A stretch of 64,000 nucleotides of DNA from Microbacterium thalassium (GTDB lineage Bacteria > Actinomycetota > Actinomycetes > Actinomycetales > Microbacteriaceae). Shown one piece after another: positions 33,235 to 40,998 of this stretch. The notes under the pieces are model-generated. The model ran no database searches and was not told the origin of the DNA. It saw only the letters and a list, made by a program, of their open reading frames with translations. Numbering within the stretch: the stretch's first letter is position 1; every line of letters begins with the position of its first letter. Where the stretch lies: assembly GCF_014208045.1 (NCBI RefSeq), contig NZ_JACHML010000001.1, positions 3,038,001 through 3,102,000 of the forward strand, written 5' to 3'. A program made the translations under genes and the position numbers.

Positions 33235-34352
33235 TCGTCGTCATCCCGGCCCTCGAACCGGGCCCGGCGCTGCCGCAGATCGTCCGGGAGCTGGCCGCGT
33301 CCGACCCGGACGTCGACGTGCTGATCGTCGACGACGGCAGCGGCCCGGCGTACGCCTCCGTCTTCCGCGCGTGCCGGCAGGCCGGCGCCCGCGTGCTCCA
33401 CCACCCCGCCAACCGCGGCAAGGGGGCCGCGCTGAAGACCGCGTTCGCCGACGTCCTCAGCACGCGGCCGGGCGAGGACGTCGTCACGGCCGACGCCGAC
33501 GGCCAGCACCGCATCGCCGACATCCTGCGCGTCGCCGACGGGCTGCGCGAGGACGCGGCATCCGAGACGCGGGCGATGATCCTGGGCTGCCGCGCCTTCA
33601 CGGGCGCCGTTCCGGCGCGCAGCCGCGTCGGCAACGCGGCATCCCGCGGGCTGTTCCGCCTGGCCGCCGGGTGGCGTCTCAGCGACACCCAGACGGGGCT
33701 GCGGGGCCTGCCGGCATCCGTCCTCGCCTGGCTGCTGGAGGTGCCCGGCGACCGGTTCGAATACGAGCAGAACGTGCTGCTGCGCGCGCACCGCGCGGGT
33801 GTCGCCACGCGCGAGATCCCCATCGAGACGGTCTACCTCGACGACAACGCGTCCAGTCACTTCCGGCCCGTCGCCGACTCGCTGCGCGTCGTCCTGCCGC
33901 TCGTGCTGTTCGGCGGCTCGTCCCTGCTGGCGTTCTTCATCGACACGCTGGCGCTGCTGGCGATGACGGCGCTCACGGGTTCTCTCGTGCTGTCGATCGT
34001 CGTCGCGAGGCTGGTCAGCGCCTCGGTGAACTTCCTCGTCAACCGCCGCGTCGTCTTCGGCCGGCGAGGCGCCGGCAGGTGGCGCCAGGCGGTGCGATAC
34101 GCGCTGCTGGCCGGGCTGCTGCTGGCCTCCAACATCGTGTGGATGCAGGCGCTGACGACGTTCGGCGTACCGCTGCTGGCCGCCAAGATCGCGACCGAGG
34201 CGGTGCTGTTCGTCACCAGCTACGGCGTGCAGCGCTCGCTCGTCTTCGGCCGCCCGGAATTGGAATCCCCGTCAAAGGCGCGTCATAGGAACCGCATAGG
34301 CGCCCCGACTCGAATGGAATCACACCCGCTCCACACCGGAAGAAGCTCATGA
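33231..34352 (+). CDS. GT2 glycosyltransferase fused to GtrA-like membrane domain
   Basis: 373 residues. Residues 1-215 are a GT-A domain (IVVIPALEPG, LIVDDGSG, a TADADGQH acidic motif and the DTQTGLRG sequence of dolichol-phosphate-mannose-synthase-like enzymes). Residues about 220-350 are a four-helix GtrA domain (ASVNFLVNRRVVFGRRG ... TSYGVQRSLVFGR). Such fusions load a sugar on polyprenyl phosphate and help flip it across the membrane. It overlaps both neighbours. Its 3' end carries the three 11-bp repeats that precede the DUF4956 gene. Confidence 0.9.
   Translation: MIVVIPALEPGPALPQIVRELAASDPDVDVLIVDDGSGPAYASVFRACRQAGARVLHHPANRGKGAALKTAFADVLSTRPGEDVVTADADGQHRIADILRVADGLREDAASETRAMILGCRAFTGAVPARSRVGNAASRGLFRLAAGWRLSDTQTGLRGLPASVLAWLLEVPGDRFEYEQNVLLRAHRAGVATREIPIETVYLDDNASSHFRPVADSLRVVLPLVLFGGSSLLAFFIDTLALLAMTALTGSLVLSIVVARLVSASVNFLVNRRVVFGRRGAGRWRQAVRYALLAGLLLASNIVWMQALTTFGVPLLAAKIATEAVLFVTSYGVQRSLVFGRPELESPSKARHRNRIGAPTRMESHPLHTGRSS
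34273..34305 (+). promoter_or_regulatory. Three tandem 11-bp direct repeats (response-regulator-like site)
   Basis: CAAAGGCGCGT, CATAGGAACCG and CATAGGCGCCC follow each other without gaps. They lie inside the end of the GT-GtrA gene, 44 bp before the DUF4956 start. A -10-like TGGAAT (34315-34320) sits downstream. The layout suggests an internal, activator-dependent promoter for DUF4956, VTC and the beta-helix lipoprotein. Confidence 0.6.
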
Positions 34353-34948
34353 CCACCAGCGCCCTCCTCCTCATCGCGGTCGACCTGATCGCCGCCGTCA
34401 TCCTCAGCCTCGGCCTGTACTACCGCCGGCACCAGCGCCGCGACCTCGTCGTCGCGTTCCTGGGCGTCAACGTCGGGGTCCTCGCCGTCGCGTCCGTGCT
34501 CGGCACGGCCGAGGTGGCGCTGGGCCTGGGCCTGGGACTGTTCGGCGTGCTGTCGATCATCCGCCTGCGCTCGTCCGAGATCTCGCAGCGCGAGGTCGCC
34601 TACTACTTCTCCGCCCTCGCGATGGGCCTGATCGCCGGCCTTCCCCAGACCGACCCGCTCCTGCCGATCGGGCTCATCGCGCTCATCCTCACCGTGATGT
34701 GGGCCGCCGACCACCCGCGGCTCCTCGCCCGCAGCCGCAACCAGCGGGTGCGCCTGGACCGGGCCATCACCGACGAGGGCGAGCTGCACGACGAGCTCAC
34801 CGAGCGCCTGGGCGCCCCCGTGATGCGCGTCACGGTGACCGACCTCGACCTGGTCAACGACACCACGACGGTCGACGTCCGCTACAAGGCCGTCGCGAGC
34901 ACGCACGCCCCCGCCCGCCGCGGCGCGATGACGGGAGCGGGACGATGA
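34349..34948 (+). CDS. DUF4956 membrane protein
   Basis: 199 residues with four predicted transmembrane helices (first LLLIAVDLIAAVILSLGLYY) and the DUF4956 core GLFGVLSIIRLRSSEISQREVAYYFSALAMGL. The C-terminal cytoplasmic part has a ferredoxin-like pattern (VMRVTVTDLDLVNDTTTVDVRYK). This family is found beside VTC-domain genes in many bacteria and may form the membrane component for polyphosphate handling. ATGA overlaps link it to both neighbours. The biochemical role is unproven. Confidence 0.88.
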   Translation: MTTSALLLIAVDLIAAVILSLGLYYRRHQRRDLVVAFLGVNVGVLAVASVLGTAEVALGLGLGLFGVLSIIRLRSSEISQREVAYYFSALAMGLIAGLPQTDPLLPIGLIALILTVMWAADHPRLLARSRNQRVRLDRAITDEGELHDELTERLGAPVMRVTVTDLDLVNDTTTVDVRYKAVASTHAPARRGAMTGAGR

Positions 34949-35736
34949 CCGACCTCGCGCGCTTCTCCCCCGTCACCCTCGACGACCTCGTCGCCGAGGC
35001 GGCGCTGCTGACCCGCATCGACCGCAAGTACGTGCTCGGCCGCGCAGAGCTCGACGCTCTCCTGGACGACATGGACGCCGCGACCCGCGTGCTCGAGATC
35101 GACGGCGCCCGCGAGTTCTCCTACGAGTCGGTGTACTTCGACACCCCCGACCTGCTGAGCTTCCACATGGCCGCCCAGCCGCGCCGGCGCCGCTTCAAGC
35201 TCCGCACGCGCAGCTACCTCGACACCGGATCGGCGTTCCTCGAGATCAAGACGCGCGGCGCCCGCGGCGCGACCGTCAAGGAGCGCGAGGCGTACGACCC
35301 CGACCTGACCGCCGAACTGACCGACCAGGCCCGCGACGAGATCGCCGGCGTGTTCCAGACGATCGGCGTCGACTCCGAGCGTGCCGAGGAGCTCGACGCG
35401 ACGCTCGTCACCCGCTACCGCCGCGCGACGCTGCTCGCCCCCGACGGCGTCGGGCGTGCGACCGTCGACACCGACCTGACGTGGCTCGACACCGACGGCG
35501 AGGGATTCTCGATCCCCGACCTCGTGATCGTCGAGACGAAGTCCGGCTCGGCGCCGTCGCTGGTCGACCGGACGCTGTGGCGTCACGGCATCCGCCCCGC
35601 CACCGTGAGCAAGTACGCCACGGGGCTCGCGGCGATGCATCCCGAACTCCCCCACAACCGCTGGGCCCGGCTCCTGCGCGGCCCGTTCTCACCCGACAAC
35701 CGCATCGAGGAGGCATCATGCTCCGCCGCCGCCTGA
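34945..35736 (+). CDS. VTC-domain polyphosphate polymerase-like protein
   Basis: 263 residues forming a single VTC/CYTH-like tunnel domain. Basic and acidic tunnel residues are in place: Lys28 (IDRKYV), Arg81-Arg89 with Lys85 (RRRFKLRTR), Glu100/Lys102 (FLEIKTRG), Arg157/Arg159 (TRYRR) and Glu197/Lys199 (VIVETKSG). Eukaryotic VTC4 uses the same set to polymerise polyphosphate from ATP and move it through the membrane. No SPX domain is present, so control must come from elsewhere. It starts by ATGA overlap with DUF4956 and overlaps the next gene by 19 bp. Confidence 0.9.
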   Translation: MTDLARFSPVTLDDLVAEAALLTRIDRKYVLGRAELDALLDDMDAATRVLEIDGAREFSYESVYFDTPDLLSFHMAAQPRRRRFKLRTRSYLDTGSAFLEIKTRGARGATVKEREAYDPDLTAELTDQARDEIAGVFQTIGVDSERAEELDATLVTRYRRATLLAPDGVGRATVDTDLTWLDTDGEGFSIPDLVIVETKSGSAPSLVDRTLWRHGIRPATVSKYATGLAAMHPELPHNRWARLLRGPFSPDNRIEEASCSAAA

Positions 35737-37430
35737 CCCTGGCCGCGATCCCGTTCGCCCTGTCCGCCGTCGTCCTCGCCGGCTGCGCCACTGTCGCGAC
35801 CGAGGAGTCGTCCGACACGAGCGCGGCGCCCTCGACCGAGACCACCACCGAGACCACGACGGCCGCCGTGATCGACTCCGACCTCGACGCGGATGCCGTC
35901 ATCGCGGCGAACGCCGACTACACCGTCGTGAACGACGACGAGTGGTCCGAGGCGGATGCCGTCGACATCACGCTCAGCGGCACGACGGCCTCGTCGTCGT
36001 CGGACGCCGTGACGGTCGACGGCTCCACCGTGACGATCACCGCCGAGGGCGTGTACCGCCTGTCGGGCTCGCTCGACGGCTCGGTCGTCGTCGACGCCGG
36101 CGACGAGGCGCAGGTCGTGCTGATCCTCGACGACGCCGACATCGCCGACACCGAGGGTTCCGCGATCACGGTGACCACGGCCGACGACGTCGCGATCTCG
36201 CTCGCGGCCGGCAGCGACAACTCCGTGTCGGACGCGTCGTCGTACGCCGACGACGCCGAGGCGAACGCCGCGATCTACAGCGACGCCGACCTGACGATCT
36301 CGGGCACGGGCTCTCTCGAGGTCACCGCGAACGGCAACGACGGCATCACGTCCAAGGACGACCTGGTCGTCCTCTCGGGCGACATCACCGTGAACGCCGT
36401 CGACGACGGCCTGCGCGGCAAGGACTCGCTCGTCATCTCGGGCGGCACCGTCACGGTGGACGCCGGAGGCGACGCGCTCAAGAGCGACCAGGACTCCGAT
36501 GCGACGCAGGGCTACATCCTCGTGCTGGACGGCGAGGTGTCGCTCGCCGGCGGCGACGACGGGTTCGCGGCGGTGACCGATGTGGTCGTGACCGGGGGCA
36601 CGGTCGATGTCACCGCGGGCGCCGGCACGGCGTCGGACTCCGGCGCGAAGGGCATCACGGCGGGCGTGGTCGTCGCGCTCGACGGCGGCGAGATCACGAT
36701 GGACGCCGCGGACGACGCGATCCACTCCGACGGCTCCGTCGGCATCGGCGGCGCCGCGCTGACCCTCGCCACCGGCGACGACGGCGTCCACGCCGAGCAG
36801 ACCCTCGAGATCCGCGACGGCGAGGTGACCGTCACGTCGTCCTACGAAGGACTCGAAGCCACGGATGTGGACATCTCCGGCGGCACGATCGACGTGGTCT
36901 CGAGCGACGACGGCATCAACGCCGCCGGCGCGACCAGCGGCGGCGAGGCCGACACCGGCGAGACGCTCGTCATCTCGGGCGGCAGCGTCACGATCTCGGC
37001 CGGCGGCGACGGACTCGACTCCAACGGCTCGATCACGCTCAGCGGCGGCGAGCTGGCCATCACCGGACCAGCCGGCGGCGGCGAGACGACCATCGACTCG
37101 AACGGCGGCGTCACCGTCGACGGCATGGCGCTGGTCTCGGCCACGCTGACCGGCTCGAACGGATCGTCGGTGCAGGTGACCGCGGCCGACGGCACGGTGG
37201 TGGCGTCCTTCGACGCCGGGGTGTCCTTCGGCGGGGTGGTCTTCGGCAGCTCGGCACTGACGAACGGCGAGACGTACACCGTCACGGTCGACGGCTCCTC
37301 CGCGAGCGCGACCGCCTCGACCACCGTGTCGACCGGCATGGGCGGCGGCGGAATGGGCGGCGGCCCCGGCGGCGGTGGCGGCGGCCCCGGCGGCGGTGGC
37401 GGCGGCCCCGGCGGCGGCGGCCGGCCCTGA
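35718..37430 (+). CDS. Cthe_2159-type beta-helix lipoprotein with Gly-rich tail
   Basis: 570 residues. A lipoprotein signal (VVLAGC, Cys19) and a Thr/Ser linker precede a long repeat-built right-handed beta-helix (residues about 65-480: repeated V-I-S-G-G-x-V-T/D-V and GDDGI/DGLRGKDS motifs). The carbohydrate-binding-like Cthe_2159 family binds acidic polysaccharides with Ca2+. The end is a low-complexity Gly/Pro tail. The ATG at 35718 has GGAGG upstream and overlaps the VTC gene. It is probably the cell-surface partner of the operon, binding its polymer. Confidence 0.87.
   Translation: MLRRRLTLAAIPFALSAVVLAGCATVATEESSDTSAAPSTETTTETTTAAVIDSDLDADAVIAANADYTVVNDDEWSEADAVDITLSGTTASSSSDAVTVDGSTVTITAEGVYRLSGSLDGSVVVDAGDEAQVVLILDDADIADTEGSAITVTTADDVAISLAAGSDNSVSDASSYADDAEANAAIYSDADLTISGTGSLEVTANGNDGITSKDDLVVLSGDITVNAVDDGLRGKDSLVISGGTVTVDAGGDALKSDQDSDATQGYILVLDGEVSLAGGDDGFAAVTDVVVTGGTVDVTAGAGTASDSGAKGITAGVVVALDGGEITMDAADDAIHSDGSVGIGGAALTLATGDDGVHAEQTLEIRDGEVTVTSSYEGLEATDVDISGGTIDVVSSDDGINAAGATSGGEADTGETLVISGGSVTISAGGDGLDSNGSITLSGGELAITGPAGGGETTIDSNGGVTVDGMALVSATLTGSNGSSVQVTAADGTVVASFDAGVSFGGVVFGSSALTNGETYTVTVDGSSASATASTTVSTGMGGGGMGGGPGGGGGGPGGGGGGPGGGGRP
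37358..37421 (+). repeat. 21-bp tandem repeat encoding the Gly-Pro tail
   Basis: Three near-identical copies of a 21-bp unit containing GGCCCCGGCGGCGGTGGCGG encode successive GPGGGGG blocks at the lipoprotein C-terminus. Such tracts expand and contract by slippage, so tail length may vary between strains. Confidence 0.7.
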
Positions 37431-37436
37431 TCACGG

Positions 37437-37510
37437 GCGACAATTCGCCGGACGAATGAGCGGAATTGTCGCACGCCCCGGAATTTCCCGGCGGCGTGCG
37501 ACAATTCCGC
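37437..37510. promoter_or_regulatory. Triple GCGACAATTC operator cluster with long inverted repeat upstream of lsr2
   Basis: GCGACAATTC occurs at 37437-37446 and 37498-37507 on the plus strand and as its complement at 37463-37472. Copies two and three lie in 18-bp perfect inverted arms (37460-37477 and 37493-37510) around a 15-nt spacer. The last copy overlaps the expected -35 of the lsr2 promoter (-10 TATTGT at 37522-37527), as a repressor site would. The cluster could also form a terminator-like hairpin for the upstream operon. Confidence 0.7.
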
Positions 37511-37521
37511 GTTCCGGGGCG

Positions 37522-37527
37522 TATTGT
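37522..37527 (+). promoter_or_regulatory. -10 box of leaderless lsr2
   Basis: TATTGT ends 7 nt before the ATG at 37535. There is no ribosome-binding site, so translation probably starts on a leaderless mRNA. Confidence 0.55.
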
Positions 37528-37534
37528 GACAGTC

Positions 37535-37879
37535 ATGGCCCGCAGAATCGTGCATCAACTGGTCGACGACATCGACGGCACCGTCCTCGAAGTCGGAGAG
37601 GGCGAGACGGTCACCTTCTCGCTGGACGGCGTCGCGTACGAGATCGACGTGACCGACGCCCATGCGGGCGAGCTGCGCGACGCGCTCGCCCCGTTCATCG
37701 CGGCGGCGCGGACGGTCTCCTCGCGCACCACCGTGGCAGCCGCCCCCCGCAAGCGACGCCGCTCGGGCCAGCAGGACTACAGCGTCGTCCGCGAGTGGGC
37801 GAAGGCGAACGGCTACACGGTGTCCGAGCGCGGCCGCGTGCCGGCGGCCGTTCTCGAGGCCTACGAAGCAGCGCACTGA
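37535..37879 (+). CDS. Lsr2-family nucleoid-associated protein
   Basis: 114 residues, the usual Lsr2 size. The N-terminal dimerisation domain ([39 protein letters not shown]) is followed by a basic linker and the C-terminal DNA-binding domain ([28 protein letters not shown]) with the AT-hook-like RGR. Lsr2 bridges AT-rich DNA and silences acquired genes. The first codon is at 37535, behind a leaderless -10. It is followed 1 nt later by an ABC exporter, so it may regulate its own operon. Confidence 0.93.
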   Translation: MARRIVHQLVDDIDGTVLEVGEGETVTFSLDGVAYEIDVTDAHAGELRDALAPFIAAARTVSSRTTVAAAPRKRRRSGQQDYSVVREWAKANGYTVSERGRVPAAVLEAYEAAH

Positions 37880-37880
37880 C

Positions 37881-38783
37881 ATGGTGGCCGACGCGGTCAT
37901 CGACATCGCGGGGCTCACCAAGAATTTCGGAAAAGTCCGCGCGCTCGACGGTTTCGATCTGACCCTCCACGAGGGTGAAGTCCTCGGTTTTCTCGGACCC
38001 AATGGCGCGGGGAAATCGACCACCATCAGGATCGTCCTGGGACTGATGCGCCGCTCCGGCGGCCACGTGTCGCTCTTCGGCCGGGATCCGTTCACGCACG
38101 CGGTGGCACTGCATCGCCGCGTCGCGTACGTGCCCGGCGACGTCGCGCTGTGGCCGCAGCTGACCGGCGGGCAGTGCATCGACCTGCTCGGGTCGAGCGG
38201 GGCCCCGCTGGATCAGGCGCGGCGCGCGGACCTGATCGAGCGCTTCGATCTCGATCCGACCAAGCGCATCCGCGACTACTCGAAGGGAAACCGGCAGAAG
38301 GTGGCGCTCGTCGCCGCCCTCGCCGCCGAGACGGACCTCCTGATCCTCGACGAGCCGACGTCGGGCCTGGATCCGCTCATGGAGGAGGTCTTCCGCGAGT
38401 GCGTCGGCGAGCGCGCCGCGGACGGCGCGTCCGTGCTGCTGTCGAGCCACATCCTCAGCGAAGTCGAGGCGCTGTGCGAGTCGGTGACGATCATCCGCCA
38501 CGGCAAGGTCGTGCAGTCGGGCAGCGTCGCCGAGCTCCGGCGGCTGTCGCGCACGACGGTGCACGCCGTCACCCGGTCACGGATCGCCGCACCCGAGGAT
38601 CCGGCGATCACGGACGTGCACGCCGTCGGTTCCGGCGACGGCACCGATCTGACCTTCACGGTCGAGCCGGATGCCCTCGATCGCGTGCTGCCGCCGCTGC
38701 TCGCAGTGGGCGTGTCGACCCTGACGGTGCGGCCGCCGAGCCTCGACGAACTCTTCCTGAGCGCCTACGAAGGCGCCGCGTGA
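37881..38783 (+). CDS. ABC transporter ATP-binding protein
   Basis: 300 residues. Walker [11 protein letters not shown]-loop region, a diverged signature YSKGNRQKV, Walker [14 protein letters not shown] and the H-loop SSHILSE are all visible. The C-terminal 80 residues are an extension common in ABC-2 exporter ATPases. It powers the permease encoded next. Start 1 nt after lsr2; stop overlaps the permease start. Confidence 0.93.
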   Translation: MVADAVIDIAGLTKNFGKVRALDGFDLTLHEGEVLGFLGPNGAGKSTTIRIVLGLMRRSGGHVSLFGRDPFTHAVALHRRVAYVPGDVALWPQLTGGQCIDLLGSSGAPLDQARRADLIERFDLDPTKRIRDYSKGNRQKVALVAALAAETDLLILDEPTSGLDPLMEEVFRECVGERAADGASVLLSSHILSEVEALCESVTIIRHGKVVQSGSVAELRRLSRTTVHAVTRSRIAAPEDPAITDVHAVGSGDGTDLTFTVEPDALDRVLPPLLAVGVSTLTVRPPSLDELFLSAYEGAA

Positions 38784-40354
38784 GCTCGCGAGCTCCCGGC
38801 AGCGGGTTCGCCGCGGTCCTGCGCGTCCAGCTGCGCACGGGATGGAAGGCGCTCGTCATCTGGATCGGCGCGCTGCTCGGCGGCTACATCGCCACCGTCG
38901 GCGCGATCGACGGCCTCTACTCCACGCCCGAGCAGCTCGCGACCTACGACGCGACCGTCGCCGGCGACCCCGCCATGGCGGCGATCAACGGCACCCCCTA
39001 TGGCGCCGACACGCTCGGGGGCGTCACCTCGAACGAGTTCGGCTTCATCTCGGCGATCGCGATCCCGCTGATGGGGCTGCTGCTGGTCGTCCGCCACACG
39101 CGTGCGCAGGAGGAGAACGGGATGCTGGAGCTGCTGCGCTCGCGCGGCGTCGGCGCCCGTGCCCCGTGGTCGGCCGCCGCGACGGTGGCCGTGCTGGCCC
39201 TCGTGATCGTGGGGGCCGGCATGGCGCTCACGCTGATCGCCTACGGCGAGGACGCCGAAGGCGCCGTGCTCTACGGCGCGTCGATCGCCGGACTGGGGAT
39301 CGTGTTCGTCGGCATCGCGACGTTCGTGGGTCAGCTGCTGCGCCGAGCCGGCACCGTCACGGGGATCGGCATCCTGATCCTCGGCGGCGCGTACATCACG
39401 CGCGCCATCGGCGACGTTCGCGACAACGCATGGAAGTGGCTGTCGCCGCTGGCATGGCAGCAGGAGACGCGCCCGTTCACCGACGAGCCGCGGGTGTGGC
39501 CGCTGCTGCTCGCGCTCGGCGTCGGGGCGGTGCTCATCGCGGCCGGTCTCGTGCTCGTCGGCGGACGCGACCTCGGCGCCTCGATGGTGTCGACCCGCTC
39601 CGGCCCTGCGCGCGCGAGCGCGCTGCTGCGCACGTCTCCCGGGCTCGCACTGCGGATGCACGCGCCGTCCGGCGTCGCGTGGATCGCCGGGGCGTTCGTG
39701 GTCGCGGTCGTGTTCGGCGCGTTCACCGACGACATCGCCGACGCGATCGGCGCCAATCCCGCGATGGAGGCGTTCTTCGGCGGAGCAACGAGCGTCAACG
39801 AAGCGTATGTGGGGCTCTCGCTCGTGCTCGTCGTGCTCATGGCGATCGGCGCCGTCGGGCAGGCGATCTGGCGCGTGCGCTCCGAAGAGACCGGGGGCCG
39901 TCTCGAGCCGACCCTGGCACGCTCGATCCCGCGCCCGTGGTGGCTCGCGTCTCACACGATCGTGATGGCGGTGTTCGCCGCCGCGACCCTGCTGGCCGGG
40001 GCCGCCGGGCTCGAGTGGACCGCCGGGTCCGAGGTCGAGGGCATCTTCGCCGCCGGGGCGGCGTACCTTCCGGCGCTGCTGGTGGTGCTCGGGCTCGCGG
40101 TCGCGGTGTTCGGCGCGCTTCCACGGTCGACGGCCGTCATCTGGATCGCGCTCGGCTACATCGCCTTCGTCGCGATCCTGGGCGACACCGTGTCGCTGCC
40201 GGACTGGGCCATGGCGATCTCGCCGGTCGACGCCGTCGGCCGCGTGCCGTCGGAGGATGTCTCGGCTGCCGCCGAGTGGATCCTCAGCGGCATCGGCGTG
40301 GCGCTGCTGGCGGTCGGCTTCACCGGATTCCGGGTGCGGAACATCCCACGCTGA
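38780..40354 (+). CDS. ABC-2 exporter permease (polyketide-antibiotic-exporter type)
   Basis: 524 residues with about 12 membrane helices in two similar halves, each with an ABC-2-like pattern (residues about 1-250 and 290-520). This size and duplicated layout match the COG3559 exporter group linked to polyketide export; the real substrate is unknown. The GTG overlaps the ATPase stop (GTGA). It lies in the lsr2 operon with its presumed silencer. Confidence 0.86.
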   Translation: MSSRAPGSGFAAVLRVQLRTGWKALVIWIGALLGGYIATVGAIDGLYSTPEQLATYDATVAGDPAMAAINGTPYGADTLGGVTSNEFGFISAIAIPLMGLLLVVRHTRAQEENGMLELLRSRGVGARAPWSAAATVAVLALVIVGAGMALTLIAYGEDAEGAVLYGASIAGLGIVFVGIATFVGQLLRRAGTVTGIGILILGGAYITRAIGDVRDNAWKWLSPLAWQQETRPFTDEPRVWPLLLALGVGAVLIAAGLVLVGGRDLGASMVSTRSGPARASALLRTSPGLALRMHAPSGVAWIAGAFVVAVVFGAFTDDIADAIGANPAMEAFFGGATSVNEAYVGLSLVLVVLMAIGAVGQAIWRVRSEETGGRLEPTLARSIPRPWWLASHTIVMAVFAAATLLAGAAGLEWTAGSEVEGIFAAGAAYLPALLVVLGLAVAVFGALPRSTAVIWIALGYIAFVAILGDTVSLPDWAMAISPVDAVGRVPSEDVSAAAEWILSGIGVALLAVGFTGFRVRNIPR

Positions 40355-40507
40355 CGTGGATGCGTGAATGAGCGGGATGTCGCGGCGCCCGCTCGACCCG
40401 AACCTCCGTATCCGGTGAGAGTCCCCTCATCTGCGGCCGTTCGGGTTGCAGAGCCCGAGGATTCTCGGCATCGTGGCCGACTCAGTTGCCAAACGGAAGG
40501 AGACAGC

Positions 40508-40789
40508 ATGCTCACGCTGACCCACACCGCCGCCGAGGCAGTGAAGAACATCGTCGCCAGCACCCCCGACGCCGCCGACGGCGGCGTCCGCATCCGGGAG
40601 ACCGACCCCGCCTCGGGGTTCGAGCTCTCGATCGCGAAGGAGCCGCAGCCCGAGGACACCGTCGTGGTGACCGAAGGCGCTCGCGTGTTCCTCGACGGCG
40701 GCGCCACGCAGGCGCTGGAGGACCGCGTCCTCGACGCCGAGATGGGACAGGACGGCTCGGTGCGCTTCGCGCTCGCCGCGCAGGGCTGA
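40508..40789 (+). CDS. HesB/IscA-like fold protein without cluster-binding cysteines
   Basis: 93 residues with the HesB-like order LTLTHTAAEAVKNIVAST ... GGVRIRETDPASGFELSIAKEPQPEDTVVVTEGARVFLDGGATQALEDRVLDAEMGQDGSVRFALA. The three Cys that bind Fe-S in IscA (C, CxC) are all absent, so it is unlikely to carry an Fe-S cluster. The ATG at 40508 has AAGGAGA upstream. A terminator follows. The 153 bp before it contain no other gene that I can support. Confidence 0.75.
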   Translation: MLTLTHTAAEAVKNIVASTPDAADGGVRIRETDPASGFELSIAKEPQPEDTVVVTEGARVFLDGGATQALEDRVLDAEMGQDGSVRFALAAQG

Positions 40790-40808
40790 CACCCGCTCAC
40801 GGCTTTCC

Positions 40809-40838
40809 GGGGCTCTCGCGCTCATGCGCGGGAGCCCC
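40809..40838 (+). terminator. Terminator after the HesB-like gene
   Basis: 13-bp stem GGGGCTCTCGCGC / GCGCGGGAGCCCC (one mismatch) with a TCAT loop lies 20 bp after the stop and just before the tRNA-Arg promoter. Confidence 0.8.
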
Positions 40839-40850
40839 GCGTCGCGTCTG

Positions 40851-40856
40851 TAGACT
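40851..40856 (+). promoter_or_regulatory. -10 box of tRNA-Arg
   Basis: TAGACT lies 10 nt before the mature 5' end of the tRNA, consistent with a short 5' leader. Confidence 0.55.
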
Positions 40857-40866
40857 TGACCGGCCA

Positions 40867-40941
40867 GCCTCTGTAGCTCAATGGAAGAGCAGTTCCGTCC
40901 TAAGGAAACGGTTGGGGGTTCGAGTCCCTCCAGGGGCGCCA
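40867..40941 (+). tRNA. tRNA-Arg (anticodon CCT)
   Basis: Cloverleaf on the plus strand: acceptor GCCTCTG with CAGGGGC, D arm GCTC...GAGC, anticodon loop GTCCTAA (CCT, reads AGG), T arm with GGTTCGAGTCC and an encoded CCA (40939-40941). One base pair at the top of the anticodon stem looks mismatched (G-A). Confidence 0.94.
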
Positions 40942-40998
40942 CACCAGGTCGATCCATCGGAGGCGTCCCCATTCAGCTGCCTCCGGGCGCTGCGGCGA

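Noticed and set aside
37460-37510. Inverted repeat read only as a terminator of the lipoprotein gene
   Set aside because: It could terminate, but no T tract follows and it shares a 10-bp word with a third copy outside the hairpin, so an operator is the better reading.
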